Of a stretch of 64,000 bases of DNA, positions 8,980-18,186 are shown piece after piece. The notes under the pieces were generated by a model. The model ran no database searches. It saw only the letters and a list, made by a program, of their open reading frames with translations, and was not told where the DNA came from. Where the stretch lies: assembly GCA_022601275.1 (NCBI GenBank), contig JAHZIT010000093.1, forward strand, positions 1 through 64,000, written 5' to 3'. Source of the stretch: Actinomycetes bacterium (GTDB lineage: Bacteria; Actinomycetota; Actinomycetes; Mycobacteriales; Mycobacteriaceae). Both the position numbers and the translations under genes were made by a program. Within the stretch, counting starts at the first letter, position 1. Each line of letters opens with the position of its first letter.

Positions 8980-11193
8980 GTGTCTCCCGGCCCGCACCTC
9001 ACGCTCACCGCTCGACTCAATAACTCTGCGCTGGACAACCGGCGCGGCGTGATCCGTCTCCATCCGGAAGCCATTGCCGCGCTGGGTATCCGGGAATGGG
9101 ACGCGGTATCCCTGACCGGCGCGCGGACAACCGCCGCCGTAGTCGGCGTCGCTCCTGCCGGGACACCGACCGGTAGCGCCCTGTTCGATGACGTGACACT
9201 GTCGAACGCCGGCCTGCGCGAAGACGCGTCAGTACTCATCACGCCGGTCAGCGTTTGTGGCGCCCGCTCCGTCACGCTGAGCGGGTCCAGGCTGGCCACC
9301 CAGTCGATCACCCCGGCCACTCTGCGGCAGGCACTGTTGGGCAAGGTGATGACAGTCGGCGACACGGTCTCGCTGCTGCCCCGCGACCTGGGGCCGGGCA
9401 CGTCGACCTCGGCGGCCAGCGCCGCGCTGGCATCGTCGGTCGGTATCACCTGGACCTCTGAGCTGCTGACCGTGACGGGCGTCGATCCGGCCGCACCCGT
9501 GAGTGTTCAACCCAATTCGTTGGTCAGCTGGGGCGTAGCGGTGCCCTACGGGCCGAAAGTCAGCGGCCCGGACGCCGTCGTCCCCCGCGCCGACGATGCA
9601 GCCGTTCTCTCGACGGCCCCGACTGTGGCGTTCGACGATCTCAAGGGCGCTCATGTCCAGGCAGGCAAGCTGACCGAGTGGCTCAAGCTGGCACTCGATG
9701 AGCCCGAACTACTCGAAACATTGGGGGCAACAGCAAATCTCGGCGTTCTGGTTTCCGGCCCGGCCGGTGTCGGCAAGGCCACGATGGTGCGGACTGTGTG
9801 CGAGGGTCGGCGGCTTGTTGAGCTGGACGGACCTGAGATCGGTTCGCTGGCAGCCAGTGACCGGCTCTCGACGGTGGTCGACGCGGTCGCAACTGCCAGC
9901 TCTCCGAACAATGGCGGCGCCATACTGCTGATCACCGACGTCGACGCGCTCCTGCCCGCAACCGCCGAGCCGGTCGCGGGGCTGATCCTGGCCGAACTCC
10001 GCAAGGCAGTCGCTGCCACCGGTGTCGCGTTCATTGCCACCTCCGCTGTTCCCGACAACCTCGACATGCGCCTGCGGGCGCCGGATCTGTGCGATCGGGA
10101 GCTCGGACTGAGCCTTCCGGACGGCGACACGCGCAAACAGTTGCTCGAGGTACTCCTCCGCGACGTACCCGGAAAAAATCTGGATCTCGCTGAGATATCC
10201 AACCGCACTCCTGGTTTCGTAGTTGCCGACCTGGCTGCACTGGTGCGCGAGGGCGCGCTGCGGGCCGCGGCGCGGGCCAGCCAGGACGGTGCTCCGCCTG
10301 AACTCACCCAGCAGGATCTGACGGGCGCGCTGAGCGTCATCCGGCCGTTGTCGCGTTCCGCCACAGAAGAGTTGGCTCTCGGTTCGGTGACGCTCGAAGA
10401 CGTCGGGGACATGGTCGACACCAAGCGCGCGCTCACCGAGGCGGTGTTATGGCCGCTGCAGCATCCCGAGACGTTCGCGCGCCTCGGCGTGCAGCCGCCG
10501 CGCGGTGTGCTGCTCTACGGCCCGCCCGGATGCGGCAAGACGTATGTGGTGCGAGCGCTCGCCAGCTCGGGCCGACTGAGCGTGCACGCGGTCAAGGGCG
10601 CCGAGCTGATGGACAAATGGGTCGGCTCGTCGGAGAAAGCGGTGCGTGAATTATTCAGCCGTGCAAGGGATTCAGCGCCTTCTTTGGTTTTTCTCGACGA
10701 GATCGACGCGTTGGCTCCCCGACGCGGGCAGAGCTTCGATTCCGGGGTGACCGACCGTGTGGTGGCTGCCTTGCTGACCGAGCTCGACGGCATCGAAGCG
10801 CTGCATGACGTGGTGGTGTTGGGCGCGACGAACCGCCCGGATCTCATCGATCCGGCGTTGCTGCGGCCGGGCCGGCTGGAGAAACTGGTGTTCGTCGAAC
10901 CACCCGATGCCGATGCCCGTAGCCAGATTCTCGGCGCCGCGGGAAAATCAGTGCCCTTGGTCTCGGAGGGCCCCGAAGCCGTAGACCTCGACACCCTGGC
11001 CCGCGATCTCGACGGCTACAGTGCCGCGGACTGCGTGGCGCTCCTGCGCGAGGCCGCGTTGACGGCGATGCGCCGCTCGATCGACGCCGCCGACGTCACC
11101 GGCGCCGACGTCGCCACCGCACGCGAGGCGGTGCGGCCGTCTCTCGATGCCAAACAGGTCGAGGCGCTGCGAGAGTTCGCCGCCTCCCACTGA
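8980..11193 (+). CDS. Two-domain AAA ATPase, p97/CDC48-like (Rv0435c family)
   Basis: A 737-residue cytoplasmic ATPase with a CDC48-type N-domain (residues 1-180) and two AAA modules. Module 2 is canonical: Walker A YGPPGCGKT at about 513-521, Walker B FLDEID at about 571-576, and RPGRLEK. Module 1 is degenerate: the P-loop at about 260-267 reads GPAGVGKA, lacking the final Ser/Thr, and Walker B reads ITDVDAL, lacking the catalytic Glu. Module 1 may bind but probably not hydrolyse ATP. The family member Msm0858 has been described as a mycobacterial VCP homologue; substrates are unknown. The start is GTG 8980, one base after pssA. Coupling to phospholipid synthesis genes is conserved in M. tuberculosis. 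Confidence 0.88.
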   Translation: MSPGPHLTLTARLNNSALDNRRGVIRLHPEAIAALGIREWDAVSLTGARTTAAVVGVAPAGTPTGSALFDDVTLSNAGLREDASVLITPVSVCGARSVTLSGSRLATQSITPATLRQALLGKVMTVGDTVSLLPRDLGPGTSTSAASAALASSVGITWTSELLTVTGVDPAAPVSVQPNSLVSWGVAVPYGPKVSGPDAVVPRADDAAVLSTAPTVAFDDLKGAHVQAGKLTEWLKLALDEPELLETLGATANLGVLVSGPAGVGKATMVRTVCEGRRLVELDGPEIGSLAASDRLSTVVDAVATASSPNNGGAILLITDVDALLPATAEPVAGLILAELRKAVAATGVAFIATSAVPDNLDMRLRAPDLCDRELGLSLPDGDTRKQLLEVLLRDVPGKNLDLAEISNRTPGFVVADLAALVREGALRAAARASQDGAPPELTQQDLTGALSVIRPLSRSATEELALGSVTLEDVGDMVDTKRALTEAVLWPLQHPETFARLGVQPPRGVLLYGPPGCGKTYVVRALASSGRLSVHAVKGAELMDKWVGSSEKAVRELFSRARDSAPSLVFLDEIDALAPRRGQSFDSGVTDRVVAALLTELDGIEALHDVVVLGATNRPDLIDPALLRPGRLEKLVFVEPPDADARSQILGAAGKSVPLVSEGPEAVDLDTLARDLDGYSAADCVALLREAALTAMRRSIDAADVTGADVATAREAVRPSLDAKQVEALREFAASH

Positions 11194-11249
11194 GCAGCGA
11201 TGGCGCAGGGCAACCCGCCATCGGGGCAAGACCGCTGACACAGCTGCCC

Positions 11250-11255
11250 TAGACT
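11250..11255 (+). promoter_or_regulatory. Possible -10 box for the mnh operon
   Basis: TAGACT in the 96-bp gap before mnhA matches TANNNT and lies 34 bp before the ATG. No good -35 at standard spacing is seen. The rest of the gap shows no other structure. Confidence 0.35.
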
Positions 11256-11289
11256 GGGGCGGCGCTGCCGACCACGACGAGACGGAGCC

Positions 11290-14202
11290 ATGCTCGCCAT
11301 CCTCGCTGCCCATGCAGTCGCCACGTTGTTGGCTCCGCTGCTCGTGCACCGCTGGGGGCGGACAGCCTTCTATCCCCTGGCCCTGGTACCTCTGGGCTCC
11401 CTCGTCTGGGTGGCGCTGAATTGGCCCGGCGAGAATCAGGCGCAGACCGCGAATGTGCCGTGGGTGCCCGGGCTGTCGATGGACATCACGCTGCGCTTCG
11501 ATGCGCTCGCAGCCATCATGAGCCTGCTGGTGCTCGGCATCGGCGCGCTGGTGCTGTTCTACTGCGCCGAATACTTCCACCACCACGACGGTCACAAGGA
11601 GAAACGGCTCCCCAGTTTCGCCGCCGAACTCGTCGCGTTCTCCGGCGCGATGTTCGGCCTGGTCACCAGCGACAACATGCTGGTGCTCTATGTGTTCTGG
11701 GAGATCACCACGGTCTTGTCGTTCCTGCTGGTCGGGCACTACGCGGAACGGGCGACGAGTCGCCGGGCCGCAACGCAGGCGCTGTTGGTGACGACGTTCG
11801 GTGGTCTGGCGATGCTGGTCGGCATCATCGTGCTGGGCAACATTGCGGGGACCTATCTGTTGTCCGAGCTGATCGCCAACCCGCCAACCAGCCTGGCTGC
11901 GTCGGTGGCGGTGGTGTTGATCCTGGTCGGTGCGCTGTCCAAATCGGCGATCGTGCCGATGCACTTCTGGCTGCCCGGTGCGATGGCCGCACCGACACCG
12001 GTGAGCGCCTACCTGCACGCAGCGGCGATGGTGAAGGCAGGCGTCTACCTGATCGCACGGATGACGCCGGGTTTCGCCGACTCCCCCGAATGGCGGCCGA
12101 CAGTAGTGTCGCTGGGCCTGTTGACGATGGTGCTGGCGGGCTGGCGCGCCATCCGCGAGTACGACCTGAAGCTGATCCTGGCGTTCGGCACCGTCAGCCA
12201 ACTCGGCCTGATCACCGTCATGGTCGGTTCCGGAGGCAGCGAGATGATGCTGGCCGGTCTGGCAATGCTGTTCGCTCACGCCATGTTCAAGGCCTCACTG
12301 TTCATGGTTGTCGGGATCATCGACCACACCACCGGTACCCGCGACATCCGTAGGCTCGCCTGGCTGGGCGACCGCAGCAAGGCGCTCCTGATCATCGCCG
12401 CGGCCGGGACCGCCAGCATGGCCGCGCTGCCGCCGTTCTTCGGGTTCGTCGCCAAGGAAGCCGACCTCGACACGGTGCTACACAGCCCGACGCTGGGTGG
12501 CGCGGCCCCGTTCGTCCTGGCCGGAATCGTAGCCGGATCGGTGCTTACCACCGTGTACAGCCTGCGCTTCATGTTGGGTGCGTTCGGCCGCAAGGGCTTG
12601 CCACAGCCCAGCACCCGAGTCACCGAGATGCACCGGCCCAAGGTCACCTTTCTGGTCCCGCCGGCCATTTTGGCCGCCGCCGGCCTCCTGTTCGGTCTCT
12701 GGCCCAGCTGGCTGAACAACATCCTCGACGACTACGCCGACACGGTGCCCAACCCCGCCGGCTACGTCTCGGACTACTACCTGGCGCTGTGGCATGGCTT
12801 CAACCTGCCGCTGGGGTTGTCGGCGCTCGTGCTGGCCTTGGGCATCGCGGTCTACTTCGGTCGCGCCCGGCTTCCCCGAGTGGGGTTCCTGCCGCTGGCC
12901 AACGCCGACCGCATCTACGACGCCGTGCTGCGGGGCGCCGACGTGATGTCCGTACGGCTGACCGCGGTCACCCAGCGCGGCTCCATCCCGGCGACGCAGT
13001 CGATCATCTTGGCGACTCTGGTACTGCTGCCGGTCACGGTGCTGGCGCTGGGCGCCCGCGACCGGCCCGAGTTCGAACTGTGGGATTCACCGCCCCAGGC
13101 GGTGGTCGGGCTGCTGATGCTGGCCGCGGCCCTGGGCGCCACCGTGATGCGCAACCGCCTGGCCGCGGTGCTGCTGGTCGGTGTGACCGGATACGGCTGC
13201 GGGGCGATCTTCGCCTTCCACGGCGCCCCCGATCTCGCCCTGACTCAGTTCCTGGTCGAGACACTGACATTGGTCGTCTTCGTGCTCGTGTTGCGCACCC
13301 TTCCGGCCGAGACCGGAGCTGCCGACATCAAACGGTTCCGGGTTCCGCGCGCCGCCCTCGCGATTGCGGTCGGGGCGATCGTCACCACCCTCGCGGCGTT
13401 CGCAATGGCGGCCCGCTCCGGCAGACCTATCGCCGATCTGCTGCCCGAGGCCGGCTATCTGCGCGGCCACGGCTCCAACACCGTCAACGTTCTGCTCGTG
13501 GACATCCGGGCCTGGGACACCATGGGGGAGGTCGCGGTGCTTCTCGTCGCAGCGACGGGCGTCGCGTCCATGGTGTTCCGCAACCGGCGGTTCGGCGCGG
13601 CACCCAGAGTCCAGGATGTGCAAGACACTGGTGAGCCCGGCACCGGACAGCCTGATAGCGGCACACCCAGGGCATTCGCCGAGGTCAGCCCCGCCGTCGG
13701 CGACATTACGTGGTTGCGCGGCAGCGGATTGCGGGACCCCCAGCACCGGTCCCTGGTGCTGGAAGTAGCCACCCGGCTCATCTTCCCGGTGATGATGGTG
13801 CTGTCGGCGTACTTCTTCTTCGCCGGGCACAACACGCCCGGCGGCGGCTTCGCCGGCGGTCTGATGGCCGGTCTGGCCCTGGTACTGCGATATCTCGCGG
13901 GCGGGCGCTACGAGCTGGGTGAGACGCTGCCGCTGGACGCGGGCAAGATTCTCGGGGCCGGGCTGACGCTGGCCGCGGGCACCGCAGCTGCCTCACTATT
14001 GGTCGGGGCACCCGCGCTGTCCTCGGCGCTGATCGAGGTCGACGTACCCGTGCTGGGCACCGTCAAGTTCGTCACCGCCCTGTTCTTCGATCTCGGGGTT
14101 TACCTGATCGTGGTGGGCCTGGTCCTCGACGTGTTGCGCAGCCTCGGAGCGCGCATCGATGAGGAGATCAGCGAGCAGGAGCGCAAGGCGGTGCGGCGAT
14201 GA
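11290..14202 (+). CDS. mnhA: Na+/H+ antiporter subunit A fused with MnhB domain
   Basis: A 970-residue polytopic membrane protein and the largest subunit of the Mrp (Mnh) Na+/H+ antiporter, related to NuoL of complex I. The NuoL-like core (about residues 1-500) contains the conserved ENMLVLYVFWEITTVLSFL-type segment (here DNMLVLYVFWEITTVLS) and the Lys-containing channel helices. Residues about 590-700 form the MbhD/DUF4040-type part, and residues about 820-960 the MnhB domain (HNTPGGGFAGGL), so subunits A and B are fused, as usual in actinobacteria. It is the first gene of a six-gene operon in the order A(B)-C-D-E-F-G. The complex exports Na+ in exchange for protons and supports salt and alkali tolerance. 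Confidence 0.93.
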   Translation: MLAILAAHAVATLLAPLLVHRWGRTAFYPLALVPLGSLVWVALNWPGENQAQTANVPWVPGLSMDITLRFDALAAIMSLLVLGIGALVLFYCAEYFHHHDGHKEKRLPSFAAELVAFSGAMFGLVTSDNMLVLYVFWEITTVLSFLLVGHYAERATSRRAATQALLVTTFGGLAMLVGIIVLGNIAGTYLLSELIANPPTSLAASVAVVLILVGALSKSAIVPMHFWLPGAMAAPTPVSAYLHAAAMVKAGVYLIARMTPGFADSPEWRPTVVSLGLLTMVLAGWRAIREYDLKLILAFGTVSQLGLITVMVGSGGSEMMLAGLAMLFAHAMFKASLFMVVGIIDHTTGTRDIRRLAWLGDRSKALLIIAAAGTASMAALPPFFGFVAKEADLDTVLHSPTLGGAAPFVLAGIVAGSVLTTVYSLRFMLGAFGRKGLPQPSTRVTEMHRPKVTFLVPPAILAAAGLLFGLWPSWLNNILDDYADTVPNPAGYVSDYYLALWHGFNLPLGLSALVLALGIAVYFGRARLPRVGFLPLANADRIYDAVLRGADVMSVRLTAVTQRGSIPATQSIILATLVLLPVTVLALGARDRPEFELWDSPPQAVVGLLMLAAALGATVMRNRLAAVLLVGVTGYGCGAIFAFHGAPDLALTQFLVETLTLVVFVLVLRTLPAETGAADIKRFRVPRAALAIAVGAIVTTLAAFAMAARSGRPIADLLPEAGYLRGHGSNTVNVLLVDIRAWDTMGEVAVLLVAATGVASMVFRNRRFGAAPRVQDVQDTGEPGTGQPDSGTPRAFAEVSPAVGDITWLRGSGLRDPQHRSLVLEVATRLIFPVMMVLSAYFFFAGHNTPGGGFAGGLMAGLALVLRYLAGGRYELGETLPLDAGKILGAGLTLAAGTAAASLLVGAPALSSALIEVDVPVLGTVKFVTALFFDLGVYLIVVGLVLDVLRSLGARIDEEISEQERKAVRR

Positions 14203-14230
14203 GCGCCTGGCCGACGAACAGAGGACAGCA
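14199..14230 (+). repeat. 32-bp coupling spacer between mnhA and mnhC
   Basis: The segment starts with an ATG overlapping the mnhA stop (ATGA, 14199-14202). It encodes 11 codons (MSAWPTNRGQQ) and stops with a TGA that overlaps the mnhC GTG start (GTGA, 14231-14234). A segment of the same length and similar sequence (ATGAGCGC, then GAACAG) lies between glnX and glnH at 38937-38968; the first 24 bases agree at 20 positions. It probably keeps mnhA and mnhC translationally coupled although the genes themselves do not overlap. The layout recalls mycobacterial interspersed repetitive units, but this element is shorter. Confidence 0.6.
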
Positions 14231-14698
14231 GTGACCACCTACCTGTTTCCGCTGATCATCATCGGCGGACTGACCAGCACCGGGGTCTATCTGCTGCTCG
14301 AACGGAGCCTGACCCGAATGCTGTTGGGGCTGCTGCTGATCAGTAACGCGATCAACCTGTTGATCCTCTCGGCCGGTGGTCCGCGGGGCAACCCCCCGGT
14401 GCGCGGACGCACCAGCGCGGGCGAGACGACCACCGCGGATCCGTTGGCACAGGGGCTGATCCTGACCGCGATCGTGATCACCATGGGCATAGCCGCGTTC
14501 GTGCTGGCTCTCACGTATCGGTCCTACCGGCTGAACACCGTCGAGGAAGTCGGCAACGACCCCGAGGACACCCGGGTGTCACAGCGGACCGGCACGGAGT
14601 CCTTCGACGTCGACAAGGGTCCGGGGCCCGATCGCACCCGCGACACCGATCTGCCCGACGAACTCGACGCGCTACCCGGGTTCGAGGGTTCCCGATGA
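14231..14698 (+). CDS. mnhC: Na+/H+ antiporter subunit C
   Basis: A 155-residue NuoK-like subunit of the Mrp antiporter. Three transmembrane helices span about residues 3-22, 28-50 and 75-98. The conserved LLLISNAINLLIL and TAIVITMGIAAFVLAL segments are typical of MnhC. The C-terminal 50 residues are hydrophilic and acidic and make it longer than most homologues. The GTG start at 14231 places the first helix directly at the N-terminus; the in-frame upstream extension from 14159 is Arg-rich and not MnhC-like. The stop overlaps mnhD by 4 bp. Confidence 0.88.
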   Translation: MTTYLFPLIIIGGLTSTGVYLLLERSLTRMLLGLLLISNAINLLILSAGGPRGNPPVRGRTSAGETTTADPLAQGLILTAIVITMGIAAFVLALTYRSYRLNTVEEVGNDPEDTRVSQRTGTESFDVDKGPGPDRTRDTDLPDELDALPGFEGSR

Positions 14699-16323
14699 AC
14701 TCGCTGATGCTGAATCCCCAGCTGGCCCAGGTGCTGACGCCACTTCCGGTGCTCATCCCATTGCTCGCCGCGGCGATAACGTTGTTCGCCGGCCGCCAGC
14801 CCCGACTGCAGCGGGCCATAACGGTGCTCGCACTGTCGCTGATGGTCGCCGTATCGGCCGCTCTGGTCTACCTCGCCGACCGCGACGGCACGATCGCTTT
14901 GCAGGTCGGCGGCTGGGGTCCAACCGAACCCGGCATGGGCCCCCTCGGTATCACGCTGGTGGTCGATCGGTTGTCGGCATTGATGCTCGTCGTGTCATCG
15001 ATCGTCCTACTCGCCGTTGTCTTCTACGCCATCGGTCAGGGCATCCGCGACGGCGACGGGCGCCAGCCGGTTTCGATCTTCCTGCCGACTTATCTGGTGC
15101 TTTCGGCCGGCGTGTGCATGGCTTTCCTGGCCGGCGACCTGTTCAACCTTTTCGTCGGCTTCGAGGTCCTGCTGAGCGCGAGTTTCGTCCTGCTGACGAT
15201 CGGTGCCAGTAAGGAGCGCGTGCGAGCGGGCATTTCCTACGTGATGGTGTCGATGGTCTCCTCGATGGTGTTCCTGTTGGGCATCGGTTTCGTATACGCC
15301 GCGACCGGGACGCTCAACATGGCCGAGTTGTCTGTCCGACTCGGTGACATCGGAGACGGCACCCGAACGGCGCTGTTCGCGGTGCTGCTCGTCGCGTTCG
15401 GCATCAAGGCTGCGGTGTTCCCGCTCTCGGCGTGGCTGCCGGACTCCTACCCGACCGCCCCCGCGCCCGTCACCGCCGTGTTCGCCGGCCTGCTCACCAA
15501 GGTCGGTGTCTATGCCATCATCCGCGCCCATTCGCTGCTGTTCCCCGGCGGCGAGATGGACCAGGTGCTACTGGTGGCCGGGCTACTGACGATGGTGGTC
15601 GGCATTCTCGGCGCGATCGCCCAGAGCGAGATCAAACGACTGCTGTCCTTCACCTTGGTCAGCCATATCGGCTACATGGTGTTCGGCATCGCGCTGTCCA
15701 CCGAACTCGGCATGTCGGGCGCCATTTTCTATGTGGCACATCACATCCTGGTCCAGACAACACTGTTCCTGGTTGTCGGTCTGATCGAACGGCAGGCGGG
15801 GGCATCCACGCTGCAGCGTCTGGGCGGACTTGCCGCGGCGAGTCCATTGCTCGCCTTCGTCTTTGTCGTTCCGGCACTCAATCTGGGCGGGATTCCGCCA
15901 TTCTCGGGCTTCATCGGGAAGGTGGCGCTGCTGGAGGCAGGTGCGCAGGTCGGATCGGTGCTGGCCTGGACTCTGGTCGGCGGTAGCGTCATCACCAGCC
16001 TGCTGACCCTGTACGTCGTGGCCAGGGTGTGGACGAAAGCGTTCTGGCGTTCCCGCGAAGACGCACCAGAGGGCCATCTGTCGGCTTCCGCACCCTCGGC
16101 GTTGTTGGACAACACCGAGGAATCCACCGACATCGCACTGGTGGAGAGGGACGACGTGGGCCGGATGCCGGTCGGCATGCTGGCGCCCACCGGTGCACTG
16201 ATCACGGTGGGTCTGTTGCTGTCGGTGCTGGCGGGTCCGATCTTCGCCTACACCGAGCGCGCGGCCGACGAGGTGCTGGACCGGGGCCAGTACATCAGCG
16301 CAGTACTCGGGGAGCCACGATGA
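14695..16323 (+). CDS. mnhD: Na+/H+ antiporter subunit D
   Basis: A 542-residue polytopic membrane protein of the NuoM/NuoN type and the second large proton-channel subunit of the Mrp antiporter. Typical segments include LFNLFVGFEVLLSASFVLL with the conserved Glu, FPLSAWLPDSYPTAPAPVTA with the TM7 region, and SHIGYMVFG. A hydrophilic loop near residues 450-485 is rich in acidic residues. The start overlaps the mnhC stop and the stop overlaps the mnhE ATG (16320-16323), so the chain is continuously coupled. Confidence 0.93.
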   Translation: MNSLMLNPQLAQVLTPLPVLIPLLAAAITLFAGRQPRLQRAITVLALSLMVAVSAALVYLADRDGTIALQVGGWGPTEPGMGPLGITLVVDRLSALMLVVSSIVLLAVVFYAIGQGIRDGDGRQPVSIFLPTYLVLSAGVCMAFLAGDLFNLFVGFEVLLSASFVLLTIGASKERVRAGISYVMVSMVSSMVFLLGIGFVYAATGTLNMAELSVRLGDIGDGTRTALFAVLLVAFGIKAAVFPLSAWLPDSYPTAPAPVTAVFAGLLTKVGVYAIIRAHSLLFPGGEMDQVLLVAGLLTMVVGILGAIAQSEIKRLLSFTLVSHIGYMVFGIALSTELGMSGAIFYVAHHILVQTTLFLVVGLIERQAGASTLQRLGGLAAASPLLAFVFVVPALNLGGIPPFSGFIGKVALLEAGAQVGSVLAWTLVGGSVITSLLTLYVVARVWTKAFWRSREDAPEGHLSASAPSALLDNTEESTDIALVERDDVGRMPVGMLAPTGALITVGLLLSVLAGPIFAYTERAADEVLDRGQYISAVLGEPR

Positions 16324-16895
16324 GTGCTCGCGCTAAGCGCAGAGGATCAGCGCGGACGATGGCGCTACGGGCATGGAGCCTGTGCTGGCTCATCTTGGTG
16401 TGGGTTCTGTTGTGGGGCAGTTTCTCTGCGGCCAACATCTTGTCGGGGCTGGCGATTGCGCTGGTGATCACGCTGTTGCTGCCCTTGCCGCCGGTGCCGG
16501 TTGAAGGCCGGGTTCATCCGCTTGCACTGCTGCACCTGGTCTTGCATGTGGCCTACTCCCTGTTGGCCTCCTCGGTGCAGGTCGCCGCGCTGGCACTGAG
16601 GCCCGCGCCGCCGTTGTCGGCTGTGCTGCGGGCACAGCTGGCGGTCAAGTCCGATCTGGTGCTCGCCCTGGCGGTCAACATCCTCAATCTCACCCCCGGG
16701 ACGATGGTTCTCGAGATCGATCAGGCCCGACGGATGATCTATGTCCACGTGCTCGACGTGGAATCCGATCGCGGGGTGCAGCGTTTTCACAACCAGGTCG
16801 ATACCCTGCAGAAACTCCTGGTGGCATCGTTCGAACGCGACGCCGAGTGGAAGCCGTCGGCACAGAAGTCGGCACAGAAGGGGAGCGGCGAATGA
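16320..16895 (+). CDS. mnhE: Na+/H+ antiporter subunit E
   Basis: A 191-residue subunit of the Mrp antiporter with two hydrophobic helices near the N-terminus (WSLCWLILVWVLLWGSFS and NILSGLAIALVITLLLPL) and the family segment LTPGTMVLEID. If translation starts at the ATGA overlap with mnhD (16320), the first 13 residues (MSARAKRRGSART) come from a sequence similar to the coupling spacers at 14199 and 38937. A second ATG at 16359 (MALRAWSLC) would give a protein of usual length without it. Its stop overlaps mnhF by 4 bp. Confidence 0.88.
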   Translation: MSARAKRRGSARTMALRAWSLCWLILVWVLLWGSFSAANILSGLAIALVITLLLPLPPVPVEGRVHPLALLHLVLHVAYSLLASSVQVAALALRPAPPLSAVLRAQLAVKSDLVLALAVNILNLTPGTMVLEIDQARRMIYVHVLDVESDRGVQRFHNQVDTLQKLLVASFERDAEWKPSAQKSAQKGSGE

Positions 16896-17194
16896 ACACC
16901 GTATGGGCCGTCGCCGGGGCGATGCTGGCGGCCGCCGCCGTCGCCACGATGTTCAGGATGCTGATGGGACCCACCACCTTGGACCGACTCGTCGCCCTGG
17001 ACACTCTTGTCGCAGTGACGATGTGCGCGATCGGCACCTGGGCGGCATTCAGCATGGACACCACGGTCACCTACAGCCTGACCGCACTGGCGTTGATCAC
17101 GTTCGTCGGCTCCGTCAGTGTCGCAAGGTTCCGGGTGCCTGACATAGCCAAGCCCGCCGACCCCGCCAATCAGGCTGATGGACGGCAGCGATGA
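16892..17194 (+). CDS. mnhF: Na+/H+ antiporter subunit F
   Basis: A 100-residue membrane protein with three predicted helices. It shows the family segment MGPTTLDRLVALDTLVAV, typical of MnhF/MrpF. It overlaps mnhE by 4 bp upstream (ATGA) and mnhG by 4 bp downstream, which fixes the start at 16892 rather than the in-frame ATG at 16847 inside mnhE. It is a small essential subunit of the antiporter complex. Confidence 0.9.
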   Translation: MNTVWAVAGAMLAAAAVATMFRMLMGPTTLDRLVALDTLVAVTMCAIGTWAAFSMDTTVTYSLTALALITFVGSVSVARFRVPDIAKPADPANQADGRQR

Positions 17195-17550
17195 GCGCAC
17201 TGGACATCGTCACGAGCGTGCTGGTACTCAGCGGGTCAGCGCTGGCGCTGACCGCCGCGATCGGCGTCCTACGTTTTCCCGACACCCTGGCCCGTATGCA
17301 CGCCGCGACCAAGCCTCAGGTGCTCGGTCTGCTCCTGGTGCTGGCAGGTGCTGCGATCCGGCTGCGCGGGAACATCGACATCGGCATGTTGATCCTTACC
17401 GGTATGTTCACGCTGATCACCGCCCCCGTGATCGCCAACCGCGTCGGCCAGCTGGCCTACCGGGAGCACAATGTCCGCGACGACTTGCTGACCACCGACG
17501 AAATGGACGAATCCGCCGCCGACCCGGAAGTCGGCGGTCGGCCGCGGTGA
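17191..17550 (+). CDS. mnhG: Na+/H+ antiporter subunit G
   Basis: A 119-residue membrane protein, last gene of the Mrp operon. It has three helices and the MnhG/PhaG signature GVLRFPDTLARMHAATKPQ followed by a hydrophobic stretch. The acidic C-terminal tail is cytoplasmic. It starts in an ATGA overlap with mnhF. The stop at 17550 abuts the stop of the convergent LON-domain gene with no spacer, so a terminator for the operon is not visible and the two transcripts probably overlap. Confidence 0.9.
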   Translation: MSALDIVTSVLVLSGSALALTAAIGVLRFPDTLARMHAATKPQVLGLLLVLAGAAIRLRGNIDIGMLILTGMFTLITAPVIANRVGQLAYREHNVRDDLLTTDEMDESAADPEVGGRPR

Positions 17551-18183
17551 TCACTCCGAGAGTTGGAATTCCACCATCGCGATGACCGTGTCGACCGCCT
17601 CGGACAGCGCCAGCACCCGTTCGGCGACTGTCGGAGCCGCGAGCACCGCGTACCGGTCAGCCTGCCCCATCGGCAGCCGAACAGCCAAGGCGTACAACCA
17701 CTGTCCGACATCGCCGGATTCGTCGGCGCCGCGCACGATGTCGCGACTGTCCACCTCCGCGCCCCGCGCCGCAGCGACTCGATCGAACAGCGCCACCATG
17801 CGATCCTCGATATCGCGGATGGCGGCAACATCGACAGGAGCACCCGGTTGATCCGGCCACAACTCGACCGCAGCCTGCGGGTACGGATCGTCAGGCTGCC
17901 ATTCCAGTACCCGGAACCGCTCCCTCATCAAACAATTCAGCCGGTAGCGGCCCGAGCCCATCTCCGCGGACTCGGCGATATGGGCCACCGCACCGACATC
18001 GCTCCGGACATCCCCGCCACCGGTCTCTCGGCCCGCCGCGATCAACACCACACCAAACGCCGGATCGTCTGCGGCCAGACAGGTTTGAACCAGCGCCGAA
18101 TACCTCGGCTCGAAGATCTGTAGCGGTAGCTCCTCGCCGGGCAGCATCGCCACCTCGAGCGGAAATATCGGCAGTGTCGGCAT
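17551..18183 (-). CDS. LON substrate-binding-domain protein
   Basis: A 210-residue cytoplasmic protein consisting of a single LON N-terminal (substrate-binding) domain without AAA or peptidase domains. The typical N-terminus LPIFPLEVAMLPGEELPLQIFEPRY is present, followed by FGVVLI and VAHIAE. Stand-alone LON-N proteins are widespread but of unknown function; a role in recognising misfolded protein or as a cereblon-like binder is only a family guess. It is Rv0434-like and separated by 3 bp from the upstream carboxylate-amine ligase gene. Confidence 0.85.
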   Translation of the reverse strand: MPTLPIFPLEVAMLPGEELPLQIFEPRYSALVQTCLAADDPAFGVVLIAAGRETGGGDVRSDVGAVAHIAESAEMGSGRYRLNCLMRERFRVLEWQPDDPYPQAAVELWPDQPGAPVDVAAIRDIEDRMVALFDRVAAARGAEVDSRDIVRGADESGDVGQWLYALAVRLPMGQADRYAVLAAPTVAERVLALSEAVDTVIAMVEFQLSE

Positions 18184-18186
18184 GCT

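Noticed and set aside
10948..12279. 443-codon open frame antisense to the AAA ATPase and mnhA
   Set aside because: It spans two unrelated genes on the other strand, and its Gln/His/Arg-rich translation lacks any protein character.
14159..14230. mnhC start at 14159
   Set aside because: This would add 24 Arg-rich residues and overlap mnhA by 44 bp. GTG 14231 starts directly at the first membrane helix.
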